Of a stretch of 64,000 bases of DNA, positions 7,227 to 16,567 are shown in pieces. Made by a program: the position numbers and the translations under genes. Numbering within the stretch: position 1 is the first letter of the stretch; each line of letters opens with the position of its first letter. The stretch covers positions 186,001-250,000 of the forward strand of contig JAPZTO010000003.1 of NCBI GenBank assembly GCA_027532775.1, given 5' to 3'. The notes under the pieces were generated by a model that worked only from the letters and a program-made list of their open reading frames with translations, was not told the origin of the DNA and did no database searches. This DNA comes from Beijerinckiaceae bacterium (GTDB lineage Bacteria > Pseudomonadota > Alphaproteobacteria > Rhizobiales > Beijerinckiaceae).

Positions 7227-9077
7227 TTACCGCGGCGCCGTCGGCGCCGGATCACCGGCGGATGCCAGCCGCCGGAGACGGGCAAGCACGCCCCGGCCGG
7301 TCTTTCCATCTTCTGTCATCTGGGCGCCCTGTGTCCGGCGCGTCAGTTCGATTACCCTCGTGTGAAAGGCTTCGAGCCCGGGCCGATGCCCGACGCTGAC
7401 CAGCGTCACGTAGGCCAGTTCGGTCAGGAACAGCCCCATCAGTCGCTCCTGGCTGTCCTCGTCCAGGGCGGACGTTGCCTCATCGAGGACAACCACTTCC
7501 GGACGATGCAGAAGCAGCCTTGCAAAGGCCAGTCGCTGCTGTTCCCCGCCGGACAGGCGTTTGTCCCACGCTTCCGATTGATCGAGTGCTCCGGACAGGT
7601 GGCGGAGGCCGGTCTGCTCCAGCGCCGCCCGCATCCCCTCGTCCGCATGGCTCGATTCGCTCTCCGGATAGGCCAGGGCCGCACGAAGCGTTCCGTTGGG
7701 AATATAGGGCCGTTGTGGCACAAACATGATTCGCGCTTGCCGCGGCATGATGATGGAGCCCCGTCCCCATGGCCATAGACCGGCAACCGCCCGGATCAGC
7801 GTCGATTTTCCGGTTCCCGAAGCTCCCTTGATGAGGATCTTGTCGCCGGGCTCTATAATCATTTCGGCATTCCGGATGACAATCCGTCCATCATGCCGGG
7901 CGACGGAAAGGTCGACGAGCGCGAGGCGCGCATCGGGTCCTTCGCTCACCGCGATCTCATCACGAACCAGTTCAGGCTGTCGAAAGGCGTCGAGCGTTGC
8001 TGAAAGTTCGGTCACCCGCTGGGCCGAGGCCCGCCACTCCGCCAGCCGGAAGATGTTGTCGATGAGCCAGTTGAAGGCCAGCTGGACCTGCAGGAAAGCT
8101 GCCGCGATCTGCATCAGCTGGCCGAGCGAGAGTTCGCCGCTCAGATATTTCGGTGCGCCGATCAGCAGCGGCAGCACGGGAGAAAGCAGGGTATTGGCAT
8201 GGGTCACCAATGTCAGGACGGTCTGCTGCCGGATGACCGCACGCCAGCGCTGGACGACGGCATCAAGGTTCTGAAGTGTCTTGCTGCGCTCCTCGGCTGC
8301 TCCATCGATCAATGCCACGCTTTCGGCGTTCTCGCGGATCCGGACGAGGTCGAAGCGCGATTGCGCTTCTGCCGCATTCCTCCGTTCTGTGCTCTCGACG
8401 AGCGGGCGGCCCATCCAGAGGCTCAGGAGCGAGGTCGCGAGGCTGTACAGCGCGGCGACGACAAGGAAATAGCCCGGAACGGTCACCCCGAGCACGCTGT
8501 GGCTGCCACCCACCTGCGCAAGCACCACGGCAAAGACCATCGCCATGAGGACCGCGTTGGACAGCCCGATCGCAAAATCGACCAGCGGATCGATGGCGGA
8601 ACGCACGTCATCCGTCATCCGGAATTCGGGCGCATCGATCTCGGGCGCTGCGATACCCATCTTGTAGAATTGCCGGTCCTCAAGCCATTCTGTCGCGAGA
8701 TGACCTGTCAGCCATCGTCGCCAGTGCGCCTGCATGGTCATCCGCAGGAAAACCTGGATCGCCATGGCAAGGATCGCGGACGCGGCCAGAAGAAGGAACA
8801 CCACCATCGCGGTCGAGATTGCATCGGCATTGCGTTCGCTGATGGCGTCGAAGAACGTCTTGTTCCAGCGGTTGATGGCATACTGAAGCCCGATATTGAA
8901 GAAAACCCCCGCGGAAATGCCCATGGTCATCAACCAGGCAAGGCGCGCCGAGGGGCCACGCCAGAAACCGCTCACCAGCGAGAAAAACCGACGGAAACGA
9001 AACGCTGCCTTGGGCGTTTCCTCCACCTCGAGGGTCAGCGAAGGCTGTGTGGCATGAATATTGTTCGGATCGGGCAC
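7227..9077 (-). CDS. ABC exporter with fused ATPase, SbmA/BacA or ABCD-like (YddA group)
   Basis: About 616 residues, half transporter. The N-terminal half has six hydrophobic segments, starting LAWLMTMGISAGVFFNIGLQ, of the ABC_membrane_2 type found in SbmA/BacA-like and ABCD-type proteins. The C-terminal ATPase has a Walker A GASGTGKST, signature LSGGEQQR and Walker B VVVLDEATSALDE. The open frame runs on to 9545, but that part reads as noise and overlaps the divergent gene. A GTG at 9077 (VPDPNNIHATQ) is the most plausible start. The family exports or imports peptides or long-chain acyl compounds; the substrate here is not known. Confidence 0.85.
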   Translation of the reverse strand: MPDPNNIHATQPSLTLEVEETPKAAFRFRRFFSLVSGFWRGPSARLAWLMTMGISAGVFFNIGLQYAINRWNKTFFDAISERNADAISTAMVVFLLLAASAILAMAIQVFLRMTMQAHWRRWLTGHLATEWLEDRQFYKMGIAAPEIDAPEFRMTDDVRSAIDPLVDFAIGLSNAVLMAMVFAVVLAQVGGSHSVLGVTVPGYFLVVAALYSLATSLLSLWMGRPLVESTERRNAAEAQSRFDLVRIRENAESVALIDGAAEERSKTLQNLDAVVQRWRAVIRQQTVLTLVTHANTLLSPVLPLLIGAPKYLSGELSLGQLMQIAAAFLQVQLAFNWLIDNIFRLAEWRASAQRVTELSATLDAFRQPELVRDEIAVSEGPDARLALVDLSVARHDGRIVIRNAEMIIEPGDKILIKGASGTGKSTLIRAVAGLWPWGRGSIIMPRQARIMFVPQRPYIPNGTLRAALAYPESESSHADEGMRAALEQTGLRHLSGALDQSEAWDKRLSGGEQQRLAFARLLLHRPEVVVLDEATSALDEDSQERLMGLFLTELAYVTLVSVGHRPGLEAFHTRVIELTRRTQGAQMTEDGKTGRGVLARLRRLASAGDPAPTAPR

Positions 9078-9241
9078 AATCGATTTCCAGGCTGGAGCCG
9101 GTCTGCAATTGTCGAACGCGACAAGAGCCCAATGGTTCCTCCTGCGGCCTTCAGGAAGAGGTGAACCGACATGCTCCAACACAGCCTGGTGACCATCCCG
9201 CCTCGGCCGTGGCGCGCGGATCGTCTTTTCCGGAGGGACCG

Positions 9242-10231
9242 ATGCGACGCGTGATCGGCAAGGCAACGACCCGGCTGGTCCTCGCATTCGGACTCGGTAT
9301 GGCCCTCCGCCGCGTGGTTGGCACCCTGCGCGCGGCCCCGCGCTGGAACCGGCTGGGTGCCCGTGTGGCCTCGGTCGGAACAATTCCCTGGCGGGGTTGG
9401 CGCGCGGTGCTGGCGGATACGCTCCAGGCGCTTCTCGCGGGCGACCACCTGTCAAAGGCCGCGGCGATTGCGTTCTACGCGCTCCTCTCGCTCGTGCCGT
9501 CGATTTCCGTCCTCGTGACGATCTATGGTCTGTTCTCCGATCCACTGAACGTTGTCGAGCAGCTCGGGCCGTTCCTTGCCGCTCTCCCGGATGCTGCCGC
9601 AGGCGTGGTCACGGAACAGGCGCGGCGCATCGCCTCGATTCCCCGCGGCCAGCTGTCCCTCAATCTGGTGCTCAGTTTCCTGATCGCCGCGTGGACCGCC
9701 AATTCGGCAACCAAAGCCTTGTTTGACAGTCTCAACCGGCTGTACGGGCAGCGCGAAACGCGGTCTTTCCTCAAGCTGAACACGATATCGATGGCGACAA
9801 CGGTTTCGATAGTGATCGTCTTCATGCTGCTGATGGTCAGCGTCGCGCTTCTGCCGACGCTGTCCCTGTTCGAACCCCTGGTCGACGCGAACTGGGCCAC
9901 GCTGGCCATGCTTCGTTGGCCCCTGATGGCGATCCTTGCCTTCGGCCTGGTGATCGTCATTTACACTGTCGGGCTGTCGCAACGGCCCGCCGAAAGCGAA
10001 TGGCTCGTCCCCGGCGCGATGGTCGCCGTCGGTCTCGGCAGCCTGATGTCATTCGGATTCAGCGCCTATGTCAGCAAGATTGCGAGCTACACCGCCGCCT
10101 ATGGGTCACTCGCTGCAATCGTGATTTTCCTGACCTGGCTCTGGCTCTCGGCCCTGTCCCTGATCATCGGCGCCCAGTTCAACGCATCGATAGCGCGCCT
10201 TGTCGGGCGGAACGATCGGCACTCCGCGTGA
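9242..10231 (+). CDS. YihY/BrkB-family inner-membrane protein
   Basis: About 329 residues with a conserved first block HLSKAAAIAFYALLSLVPS, typical of the YihY/BrkB (formerly ribonuclease BN) family, followed by several transmembrane segments and the closing motif YGSLAAIVIFLTWLWLSA. The ATG at 9242 follows a GGAGGG ribosome site, and the upstream part of the frame is spurious. Function of the family is unresolved; it is an integral membrane protein possibly involved in transport or envelope stress. It is divergent from the ABC exporter and is followed by a hairpin terminator. Confidence 0.88.
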   Translation: MRRVIGKATTRLVLAFGLGMALRRVVGTLRAAPRWNRLGARVASVGTIPWRGWRAVLADTLQALLAGDHLSKAAAIAFYALLSLVPSISVLVTIYGLFSDPLNVVEQLGPFLAALPDAAAGVVTEQARRIASIPRGQLSLNLVLSFLIAAWTANSATKALFDSLNRLYGQRETRSFLKLNTISMATTVSIVIVFMLLMVSVALLPTLSLFEPLVDANWATLAMLRWPLMAILAFGLVIVIYTVGLSQRPAESEWLVPGAMVAVGLGSLMSFGFSAYVSKIASYTAAYGSLAAIVIFLTWLWLSALSLIIGAQFNASIARLVGRNDRHSA

Positions 10232-10294
10232 TGCATGGATCGGGACGCCTGTCCCTCGATGCGCGCGGACCGCCGGTGGCTGAAAACAAGATTG

Positions 10295-10318
10295 CCTCGG
10301 CCGCGTGAGCGGCCGAGG
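10295..10318 (+). terminator. Hairpin terminator after the YihY gene
   Basis: A perfect 10-bp stem with arm CCTCGGCCGC and a 4-base loop GTGA lies about 60 bases after the YihY stop. There is no strong T-run directly after it, so the strength is uncertain. Confidence 0.6.
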
Positions 10319-10512
10319 CTGGGGGGAGGGGAAAATCTTGTCTCGAAATCTGATCAGGTAACGGCGGGAACCGGCAAAGGTTCCCGGCGGCTCTAAAATT
10401 TTTTGTTCACCGTACCCGCCGATCCGGGTTTCCGATGGCTCCGGAATCCGGAGCAGCGGGCGCGGGAGTTCCGTCCAGGGCTGCAATGTCCGACCCCGGT
10501 TGGACTGCCGGG

Positions 10513-10689
10513 TTAGACCTGGAACAGCGGCGTGTAGATCGCTGCCATCGCGAGCGGGGCGAGAGTCATGAAGCTCGCAACCAGGAAACCCATGACATCG
10601 AGGCTGCTGAAGCTCAGGTTTTCAATTCGGTAATTGGTGAGATACTCTGTTTCGTAGGCGTTGTTCTAAAATTCATGACGGTAATCCAT
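10513..10689 (-). pseudogene. Small membrane-protein frame interrupted by an in-frame TAG
   Basis: ATG at 10689 starts MDYRHEF, then a TAG codon at 10668-10666, then in the same frame a run starting NNAYETEYLTNYRIENL and ending in a hydrophobic segment MGFLVASFMTLAPLAMAAIY before TAA at 10515-10513. The part after TAG has one credible transmembrane segment and normal codon use, but no good start codon until inside it. It may be a small membrane protein broken by a nonsense change, or a chance frame. Upstream there is only a weak ribosome site. Confidence 0.35.
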
Positions 10690-11128
10690 GACATTCTCAT
10701 TTCAATACCTAAGTGAAGGAAGAGCGAACGGACTGTGATTTGGTTCCATGGTCGGTGTCTTGTCCACGAACCCCCGGATTCCGGAGCAAAACCTCCCTCC
10801 GGCGTCCGGCTTTGCGCGCCTGAAGCCGCAGGTCATGCCTGTTCCTCGCGGTGTTCCGGCACGTGGCTCCATGCGGCCGGTTTGCGGTGCAGGGCGGTGG
10901 CTGCCCATCGGTCTGACCGGGGGGGTAAATTGCAGGATTCCGGTTTGCCAGCAAGATAAAGGCCTTGACGCGATAAGGCCCGATTCCGCACGCTGGCCGT
11001 GCAGGGGTCAAAGCGGGAATTTGGCCGGTGACAGGATGCCGGTTCTTCAGGTGACGCACCGCATGGCGGACGGGTGCCGGAAGGGGTCGATCAGGCCGGG
11101 GATCCGGGTTCGAGAGGAGAGAGCTAGG

Positions 11129-12229
11129 ATGAGCAGGGCCGGAGACGCGACCGCGAGCCATTTCATGGGTGAGCCGGGCATCGGGAAGAACTTTTTCGCC
11201 AGGAAGATCATCGGGGCGCTGGCAGGCGCGGCCTTGCTCGTGCTGGCCGGGCAGGCGCCGGCGGCGGCGCAGCAGGTCAACATTCTCTGCGCGCCAGTGG
11301 CGGAATGGTGCGAGGCCATCGTCGCGGCGTTCCAGCGCGATACCGGGATCAAGGTCAACATGGCGCGGAAGTCGGGTGGCGAGATCCTCGCGCAGATCCG
11401 GGCGGAAGCGCAGAATCCGCGCACCGATATCTGGTTCGGGGGTTCGGTCGAGGCGCATATGGCAGCGGCCGAGGAGGGCCTGCTCGCCAAATATGCATCG
11501 CCGAACATGAAGGACCTGCATCCCTGGGCGGTGCGGGCCCATGAGCAGGCCAATGGCTTTGCGGTGGGGGTTTCTTCGGGGATCATCGGGCTGGTGCATA
11601 ACAGCGCCGTGGCGACGAAGAAGGGCTTCACGCCGCCGAAAAGCTGGAATGACCTGCCGGATCCGAAGCTCAAGGGCGAGATCCAGATGCCCAATCCGAA
11701 TTCGTCATCGACAGCCTACACGATCATTGCCGGGCTGGTGCAACTGATGGGTGAGGACCAGGCCTTTGCCTTCCTCGGCAGGATGCATCCGAACGTCAAT
11801 TCCTACACGCGGTCAGGATCTGCACCCCAGAAGGCCGTGGCGCAGGGCGAAAGCGGCGTGTCGATCGGGTTCAATTTCGATATTCCCACCGACAAGGCGC
11901 GCGGCTTCCCGATCGATATCGTATTCCCCGCGGAGGGCACGAGCTATGAGGTGGCGGGGATGTCGCTCGTCAAGGGCAGCCGCAACGAGGCGGCCGCGAA
12001 ACGCTTCTACGACTGGTATCTCACGGCGGCGGCGCAGGATATTTCGGCCGCGATCGGGCAGTTCCACATTCCCGCGCACAAGGGCGCCAAGCCGGATGAC
12101 CGGATCCCCGATACGACGAAGCTCAAGCTGATCGACTATGATTTCAAGACTTTCGGGGCTGCCGCCAAGCGCCGCGAGATCCTTGCCCGCTGGGACCGCG
12201 AGATCGGGTCGCGCCCGGTCGGCCAGTAA
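11129..12229 (+). CDS. ABC-transporter substrate-binding protein, AfuA/FbpA-like
   Basis: A 366-residue periplasmic binding protein. After a long N-terminal region a signal peptide is visible (KIIGALAGAALLVLAGQAPAAAQQ around residues 24-50, cut here as two parts; cleavage near AAAQ). The mature part begins VNILCAPVAEWCEAIVAAF and contains DIWFGGSVEAHMAAAEEG, typical of the Fe3+/sugar phosphate binding group that includes FbpA and AfuA. ATG at 11129 has a GAGAGGAGAG ribosome site; ATG at 11167 would give a more usual signal peptide and is an alternative. It is followed by its permease, but no ATPase gene is present in this cluster. Confidence 0.82.
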   Translation: MSRAGDATASHFMGEPGIGKNFFARKIIGALAGAALLVLAGQAPAAAQQVNILCAPVAEWCEAIVAAFQRDTGIKVNMARKSGGEILAQIRAEAQNPRTDIWFGGSVEAHMAAAEEGLLAKYASPNMKDLHPWAVRAHEQANGFAVGVSSGIIGLVHNSAVATKKGFTPPKSWNDLPDPKLKGEIQMPNPNSSSTAYTIIAGLVQLMGEDQAFAFLGRMHPNVNSYTRSGSAPQKAVAQGESGVSIGFNFDIPTDKARGFPIDIVFPAEGTSYEVAGMSLVKGSRNEAAAKRFYDWYLTAAAQDISAAIGQFHIPAHKGAKPDDRIPDTTKLKLIDYDFKTFGAAAKRREILARWDREIGSRPVGQ

Positions 12230-12241
12230 ATCCGCCGCGTG

Positions 12242-14437
12242 ATGCGCCGGGGAGAGCGCATCCTTGCGGGCTGGTGGCTGCTGCTGGTGGCCGGCCTTGT
12301 CGCCTGGCCCTGGCACATGCTGCAGGATGGATCGGGCCTGTTCCGGCCCGACGCCCTGTTCGAGCCTGATGCCGATTCCGCCAGCGCGCTGGCGCAGGCG
12401 GCCCGCCATGGCCGCTTCTGGTTCCTGCCGGTCCTCGCGTCGGCTTTGCTGGCCCTGCCGGGGCTTTTCCCCGGGGGTGAACGTCGCCGGCGCGGGGCAT
12501 GGCTCGTGGGCGCAGGGCTGGTCGGGCTTGCGGCAATCATCCTGCAGGGCTGGTTCATCGGCATCCGCGGCTGGACCTACCCCACCCTTGCGGATTGGCT
12601 CGGGCCGCTCGAGGCGCGGCAATTCGGCATGGGATGGGGCGGGACCATCACCAGTCTCGCTTTCGGGGCCCTTCTCGCACAGGGGCTCGCGCTGCGGGGG
12701 GCTTTCGGGGGCGACCGTTTCGTGGCGGGGGCGGTTCTGGGCCTCGCCGCCTGCATCCTGCTCTTCACGGTCTGGCCGGTGCTGACCATTTTCGCGCAGA
12801 CCTTCACGCTTCCTGCGGGGCTGAGTGCCAGCCAGGCTCTGGCCGAGCGTGTCTTCAGCCCCAAGATCTGGAGCCTCGCCTGCCTCGGTCCGGGGGGGAG
12901 CTGCGGTGTCGCGTGGAACACGCTGGCTTTGGGGATCAGCACGGCGACCGCCTGCACCGTGCTGGGTCTCTGCTTCGCGCTGGTCGTCACACGGACCGGT
13001 TTCCGCTTCGGCAAGGGATTAAGGCTGCTGACGATCCTGCCGATCATCACGCCACCCTTTGTGATCGGTCTCGGGCTGATCCTGATCTTCGGCCGGGCCG
13101 GGCTGGTCAACCAGATTGTCGCGGCGGTCAGCGGCCTCGATCTCGGACGATGGATCTACGGCATGAACGGGGTCTGGCTGGCACAGGTCTTCTCGTTCAC
13201 GCCCACGGCTTTCCTCGTCCTGATCGGCGTGGTGCAGGGGCTCTCCCCGACGCTCGAGGAAGCCTCGCAGACGCTGCGGGCTTCGCCGATGCGGACCTTC
13301 AGCTCGGTGACGCTGCCGCTGATGCGGCCGGGCCTCGCCAATGCCTGGCTGGTGGTGTTTGTCGAGAGCCTGGCCGATTTCGGCAATCCGATCCTGCTCG
13401 GCGGATCTTTCGGCGTGCTCTCGACCGAGATCTTCTTTGCCGTTGTCGGCGCGCAGGCCGATTTCGGTCGGGCCGGGATGCTGGCGATGATCCTGCTGGT
13501 CTTCGCGCTGGTTGCCTTCCTCGCCCAGAGGCGCGTCATCGGGCGGGCTTCCTATGTCTCGATGACAGGGAAGGGGGATGCCGGGCTTCCGGCCGCGCTG
13601 CCGGCTGCCATCCGCCGGCTGGCCTTCGCCATCGCGCTGCCCTGGGCGCTTCTGACCGTCATCGTCTATTGCCTTGCGCTTGCAGGGGGCTTCGTGAAGG
13701 TCTGGGGCAGGGACTGGACGCCGACGCTCTCGCATTTTGGCCGGGCCTTTGCGATCGAGCAGACGCCGAACGGCCTGCTCTTCTCCGGCGGGGCGTGGAG
13801 CTCGCTCGTCACCACCCTCCAGCTGGCGCTGGTCGCCGCGCCGCTGACGGCCGGGCTCGGCCTGCTTGCCGCCTGGCTGCTCTCGCGGCAGAGTTTCCGG
13901 GGCCGGACCCTGCTCGAATTCGCGCTGATGCTCACCTTCTGCGTGCCGGGAACGGTGATCGGCGTGGCCTATATCCTGACCTTCAACCTGCCGCCGGTGG
14001 AGATTACCGGCACGGCGATCATCCTCGTCCTCTGTTTCATCTTCCGGAACCTGCCGGTCGGCGTGCGATCCGGCATGGCGGCGATGAGCCAGCTGGACCG
14101 TTCGCTGGACGAGGCCTCTGCGACGCTCCGGGCCAGCACGGTGCAGACGCTGTTCCGGGTCGTTCTGCCACTGCTCAAGCCGGCCATCGTCACGGCTCTG
14201 GTCTATTCCTTCGTGCGGGCAATGACCACGGTTTCCGCCGTGATCTTTCTCACCTCGGCGCAATACGAGATGGCCACGGTCTTCATCATCAACCGGGCGA
14301 TCAACGGGGATTACGGGATCGCCATTGCCTATTCCTCGGTGCTGATCGTGCTGATGATCGCGGCGATCGGCCTGATCCAGCTTGTCATCGGCGAGAGGCA
14401 GCTCGGCCGCCGGCGCGCCGGCGAGACGCGGCCCTGA
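12242..14437 (+). CDS. Fused ABC permease, AfuB/FbpB-like
   Basis: About 731 residues, with roughly twelve or more hydrophobic segments. Two binding-protein-dependent transport permease modules lie in one chain, each with an EAA-type loop: EEASQTLRASPMRTF in the first and DEASATLRASTVQTLF in the second. This is the long form of iron or sugar phosphate importers (AfuB), with an extra N-terminal membrane region. The start is ATG 12242 (GTG at 12239 directly precedes it), 12 bases after the binding protein gene. The expected AfuC/FbpC ATPase is missing next door, so the ATP-binding subunit must be supplied from elsewhere. Confidence 0.85.
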   Translation: MRRGERILAGWWLLLVAGLVAWPWHMLQDGSGLFRPDALFEPDADSASALAQAARHGRFWFLPVLASALLALPGLFPGGERRRRGAWLVGAGLVGLAAIILQGWFIGIRGWTYPTLADWLGPLEARQFGMGWGGTITSLAFGALLAQGLALRGAFGGDRFVAGAVLGLAACILLFTVWPVLTIFAQTFTLPAGLSASQALAERVFSPKIWSLACLGPGGSCGVAWNTLALGISTATACTVLGLCFALVVTRTGFRFGKGLRLLTILPIITPPFVIGLGLILIFGRAGLVNQIVAAVSGLDLGRWIYGMNGVWLAQVFSFTPTAFLVLIGVVQGLSPTLEEASQTLRASPMRTFSSVTLPLMRPGLANAWLVVFVESLADFGNPILLGGSFGVLSTEIFFAVVGAQADFGRAGMLAMILLVFALVAFLAQRRVIGRASYVSMTGKGDAGLPAALPAAIRRLAFAIALPWALLTVIVYCLALAGGFVKVWGRDWTPTLSHFGRAFAIEQTPNGLLFSGGAWSSLVTTLQLALVAAPLTAGLGLLAAWLLSRQSFRGRTLLEFALMLTFCVPGTVIGVAYILTFNLPPVEITGTAIILVLCFIFRNLPVGVRSGMAAMSQLDRSLDEASATLRASTVQTLFRVVLPLLKPAIVTALVYSFVRAMTTVSAVIFLTSAQYEMATVFIINRAINGDYGIAIAYSSVLIVLMIAAIGLIQLVIGERQLGRRRAGETRP

Positions 14438-14443
14438 CGGCGC

Positions 14444-14833
14444 TCAGTTGACCAGAAGCCAGATCATGGTGGCGCCGAGCAGCAGATTCGTCACCTGGTG
14501 GAGAAACTGGTCGAAGCCGAAGAGCCACCAATAGGCCGGCGCCTCGGGCTCGAGGCGGAAGTGCCGGCCGACCAGCGCCTTCGCCCGGTCAATCGCGGCG
14601 TGGATGATGAAATCCGCCAGGCCCAGCCACCAGCCCTCCGGAACGAAGGCGAGGGCGACGAGGCTGGTGCCGATACCATGGATGCCGGCATGGCAGACCA
14701 GAGGCAGGACCCAGCCCGCCGGCGCTTCCTTGCCCGAGGCCATCCAGCGGTTCTGGAAGACGAAATCGGCCAGGAAATGTTTCAGCGTCAGGGACGCAAG
14801 CAGCCAGAAGACGAGAGGGGTCAGAAGCGGCAT
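14444..14833 (-). CDS. DUF3307 membrane protein
   Basis: A 129-residue integral membrane protein with about four hydrophobic segments and the DUF3307 pattern: KHFLADFVFQNRWMA near the N-terminus, DFIIHAAIDRAKA in the middle and FGFDQFLHQVTN at the end. The conserved Asp and His residues in membrane helices are characteristic. Function is unknown in the family. It is convergent with the permease gene and 24 bases downstream of the polyamine permease PotI gene, so it may be read from the pot transcript. Confidence 0.82.
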   Translation of the reverse strand: MPLLTPLVFWLLASLTLKHFLADFVFQNRWMASGKEAPAGWVLPLVCHAGIHGIGTSLVALAFVPEGWWLGLADFIIHAAIDRAKALVGRHFRLEPEAPAYWWLFGFDQFLHQVTNLLLGATMIWLLVN

Positions 14834-14857
14834 CCGGCGGCGCTCACGGGCGAGGGG

Positions 14858-15646
14858 TCAAGTGCGGGCCAGAGCATCGCGCTTGATCAGCAGCGAGGCA
14901 AGCACCACCACGGTGGCGACCAGCGCGATGAGCAGCGTCGACGCGGCGTTGATCTCCGGCGTCACGCCCAGCCGGACGGAGGAATAGATCCGCATCGGCA
15001 GTGTTGTGGAGCCCGGCCCCGAGGTGAAGGAGGCGAGGACGAGATCGTCGAGCGAGAGCGTGAAGGCCAGCAGCCAGCCTGCGAGAATGGCCGGCGCGAT
15101 CATCGGCAGGGTGATGGCGAAGAACACGCGGAGGGGCGTCGCGCCGAGATCCTGCGCAGCTTCCTCAAGGCTGCGGTCCAGCATGACGAGCCGGGCCTGG
15201 ATGACGATGGTGGCGAAACAGGCGGTGAGAGTGACATGGGCGATGGTCACGGTCCAGAAACCGCGCTCGGCATCCAGCCCGACGAAGAGCAGCAGCAACG
15301 CCAGGCCGGTGATCACCTCCGGCATGACGAGGGGCGCCGCGATCATGCCGGCAAAGAGCGTGCGGCCGGCAAAGCGCCCGAACCGGCCAAGGGCGAGCGC
15401 AGAGAGCAGGCCGAGGATTGTCGCGAGGCTGGCCGAGACAAGCGCGACTTTCAGCGAAAGCCAGGCCGCGTCGAGCAGGGCCTGGTTCTGCAGCAGGGCG
15501 GCATACCAGCGGGTCGAGAACCCGCCCCAGACGGTCACCAGCCGCGAGGCGTTGAAGGAGTAAAGCACCAGCACGAGGATCGGCAGGTAGAGAAAGGCGA
15601 TGCCGAAGACGAGGGCGAGGAGATGCGGCGCGCGGAGGCGATTCAT
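14858..15646 (-). CDS. potI: Spermidine/putrescine ABC permease PotI-like
   Basis: A 262-residue permease with six hydrophobic segments, starting MNRLRAPHLLALVFGIAFLY. The EAA loop is EEAAQDLGATPLRVF and the family's LSLDDLVLASF motif follows. It is the second channel subunit of the polyamine importer. ATG at 15646 overlaps the stop of the upstream permease gene by 4 bases, and the longer frame running upstream is spurious. Order on the minus strand is potF-potG-potH-potI. Confidence 0.9.
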   Translation of the reverse strand: MNRLRAPHLLALVFGIAFLYLPILVLVLYSFNASRLVTVWGGFSTRWYAALLQNQALLDAAWLSLKVALVSASLATILGLLSALALGRFGRFAGRTLFAGMIAAPLVMPEVITGLALLLLFVGLDAERGFWTVTIAHVTLTACFATIVIQARLVMLDRSLEEAAQDLGATPLRVFFAITLPMIAPAILAGWLLAFTLSLDDLVLASFTSGPGSTTLPMRIYSSVRLGVTPEINAASTLLIALVATVVVLASLLIKRDALART

Positions 15647-16563
15647 GCCGCCTCCTTCCGCGCGAAACGCTGGTAGGCCAGCAGCGGCACGGCGAGGATC
15701 AGCAGGAGAAGGATCGCCACGGCCGAGGCGAGGGGCCAGTCGCGGTTCGAGAAGAATTCGGTCCAGAGGACCTTGCCGATCATCAGCGTTTCCGGGCCGC
15801 CGAGCAGGTCGGGGATGACGAATTCCCCGATCGCCGGGACGAAGACGAGGAAACATCCGGCATAGATGCCCGGCCGGGCCAGCGGGATAACGATCGAGAC
15901 GAAGCGCCGGAGCGGCGTGGCGCCGAGATCGGCGGCAGCCTCGAGCAGGCTGCGGTCGAGCCGTTCGAGGCTCGTATAGATCGGCAGGACCATGAAGGGC
16001 AGGTAGGAATAGACCATGCCGATCAGAACCGCCGTCTCGGTATTCATCAACCCCAGCGGCTCGTCGATCAGGCCGAGCCCCCGGAGCAGGGCGTCGAGTA
16101 CGCCTTCCGGCCGCAGGATCGCCATCCACGCATAGACCCGGATCAGGAAGGAGGTCCAGAAGGGCAGGATGACGAGGATCAGCAGGGCCGGCTGCCAGCG
16201 GCGCGGCGCGGAGGCCATGGCATAGGCCAGCGGGAAGGCGATCAGCAGCGCGATCAGCGTGGCGGTTGCCGCGATCCGCAGCGAGGAGAGATAGGCGTCG
16301 AGATAAAGGCTGTCGCCGACCAGCGTGGCGAAGCTTTCGAGGTCGAGCGCCTGCAGGAAGTTCCAGGCCTCGGCCCAGCCGGTCCAGTGCGGGGCATAGG
16401 GCGGCAGGGCGCGGGCCGTGTCCGACAGGGCGATCCGCAGGACAATCAGGAAGGGCAGCAGGAAGAAGGCCAGCAGCCAGGCATAGGGCAGCGCGACCAC
16501 GAGCCAGCGCGGCGCCGGCCAGCCTCGCCCCGGGCTGAAGCGGGCTTTGGTGCCGGTCTCCAT
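15643..16563 (-). CDS. potH: Spermidine/putrescine ABC permease PotH-like
   Basis: A 306-residue permease with six hydrophobic segments, starting METGTKARFSPGRGWPAPRW. It carries the EAA loop EAAADLGATPLRRF and the PotH-type IGEFVIPDLLGG block. It forms the channel together with PotI. ATG at 16563 gives the normal family length; the frame extending upstream to 16728 is noise overlapping the ATPase gene. It starts 4 bases after the potG stop. Confidence 0.9.
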   Translation of the reverse strand: METGTKARFSPGRGWPAPRWLVVALPYAWLLAFFLLPFLIVLRIALSDTARALPPYAPHWTGWAEAWNFLQALDLESFATLVGDSLYLDAYLSSLRIAATATLIALLIAFPLAYAMASAPRRWQPALLILVILPFWTSFLIRVYAWMAILRPEGVLDALLRGLGLIDEPLGLMNTETAVLIGMVYSYLPFMVLPIYTSLERLDRSLLEAAADLGATPLRRFVSIVIPLARPGIYAGCFLVFVPAIGEFVIPDLLGGPETLMIGKVLWTEFFSNRDWPLASAVAILLLLILAVPLLAYQRFARKEAA

Positions 16564-16567
16564 CGGC

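Larger units (their letters stand above)
10232..11128. other. Intergenic stretch with hairpins and one small broken frame
   Basis: Apart from the terminator at 10295-10318, an inverted repeat at 10365-10386 (arms GGGAACC and GGTTCCC around a 6-base loop, followed by an A/T-rich stretch) and the small amber-interrupted frame on the minus strand at 10513-10689, I see no supported gene. Longer overlapping frames upstream of 11129 lack similarity and ribosome sites. The stretch presumably holds the promoter of the transporter gene at 11129. Confidence 0.5.

Noticed and set aside
10435-10716. 93-codon + strand frame
   Set aside because: No similarity or ribosome site, and it overlaps the more credible amber-interrupted frame on the other strand.
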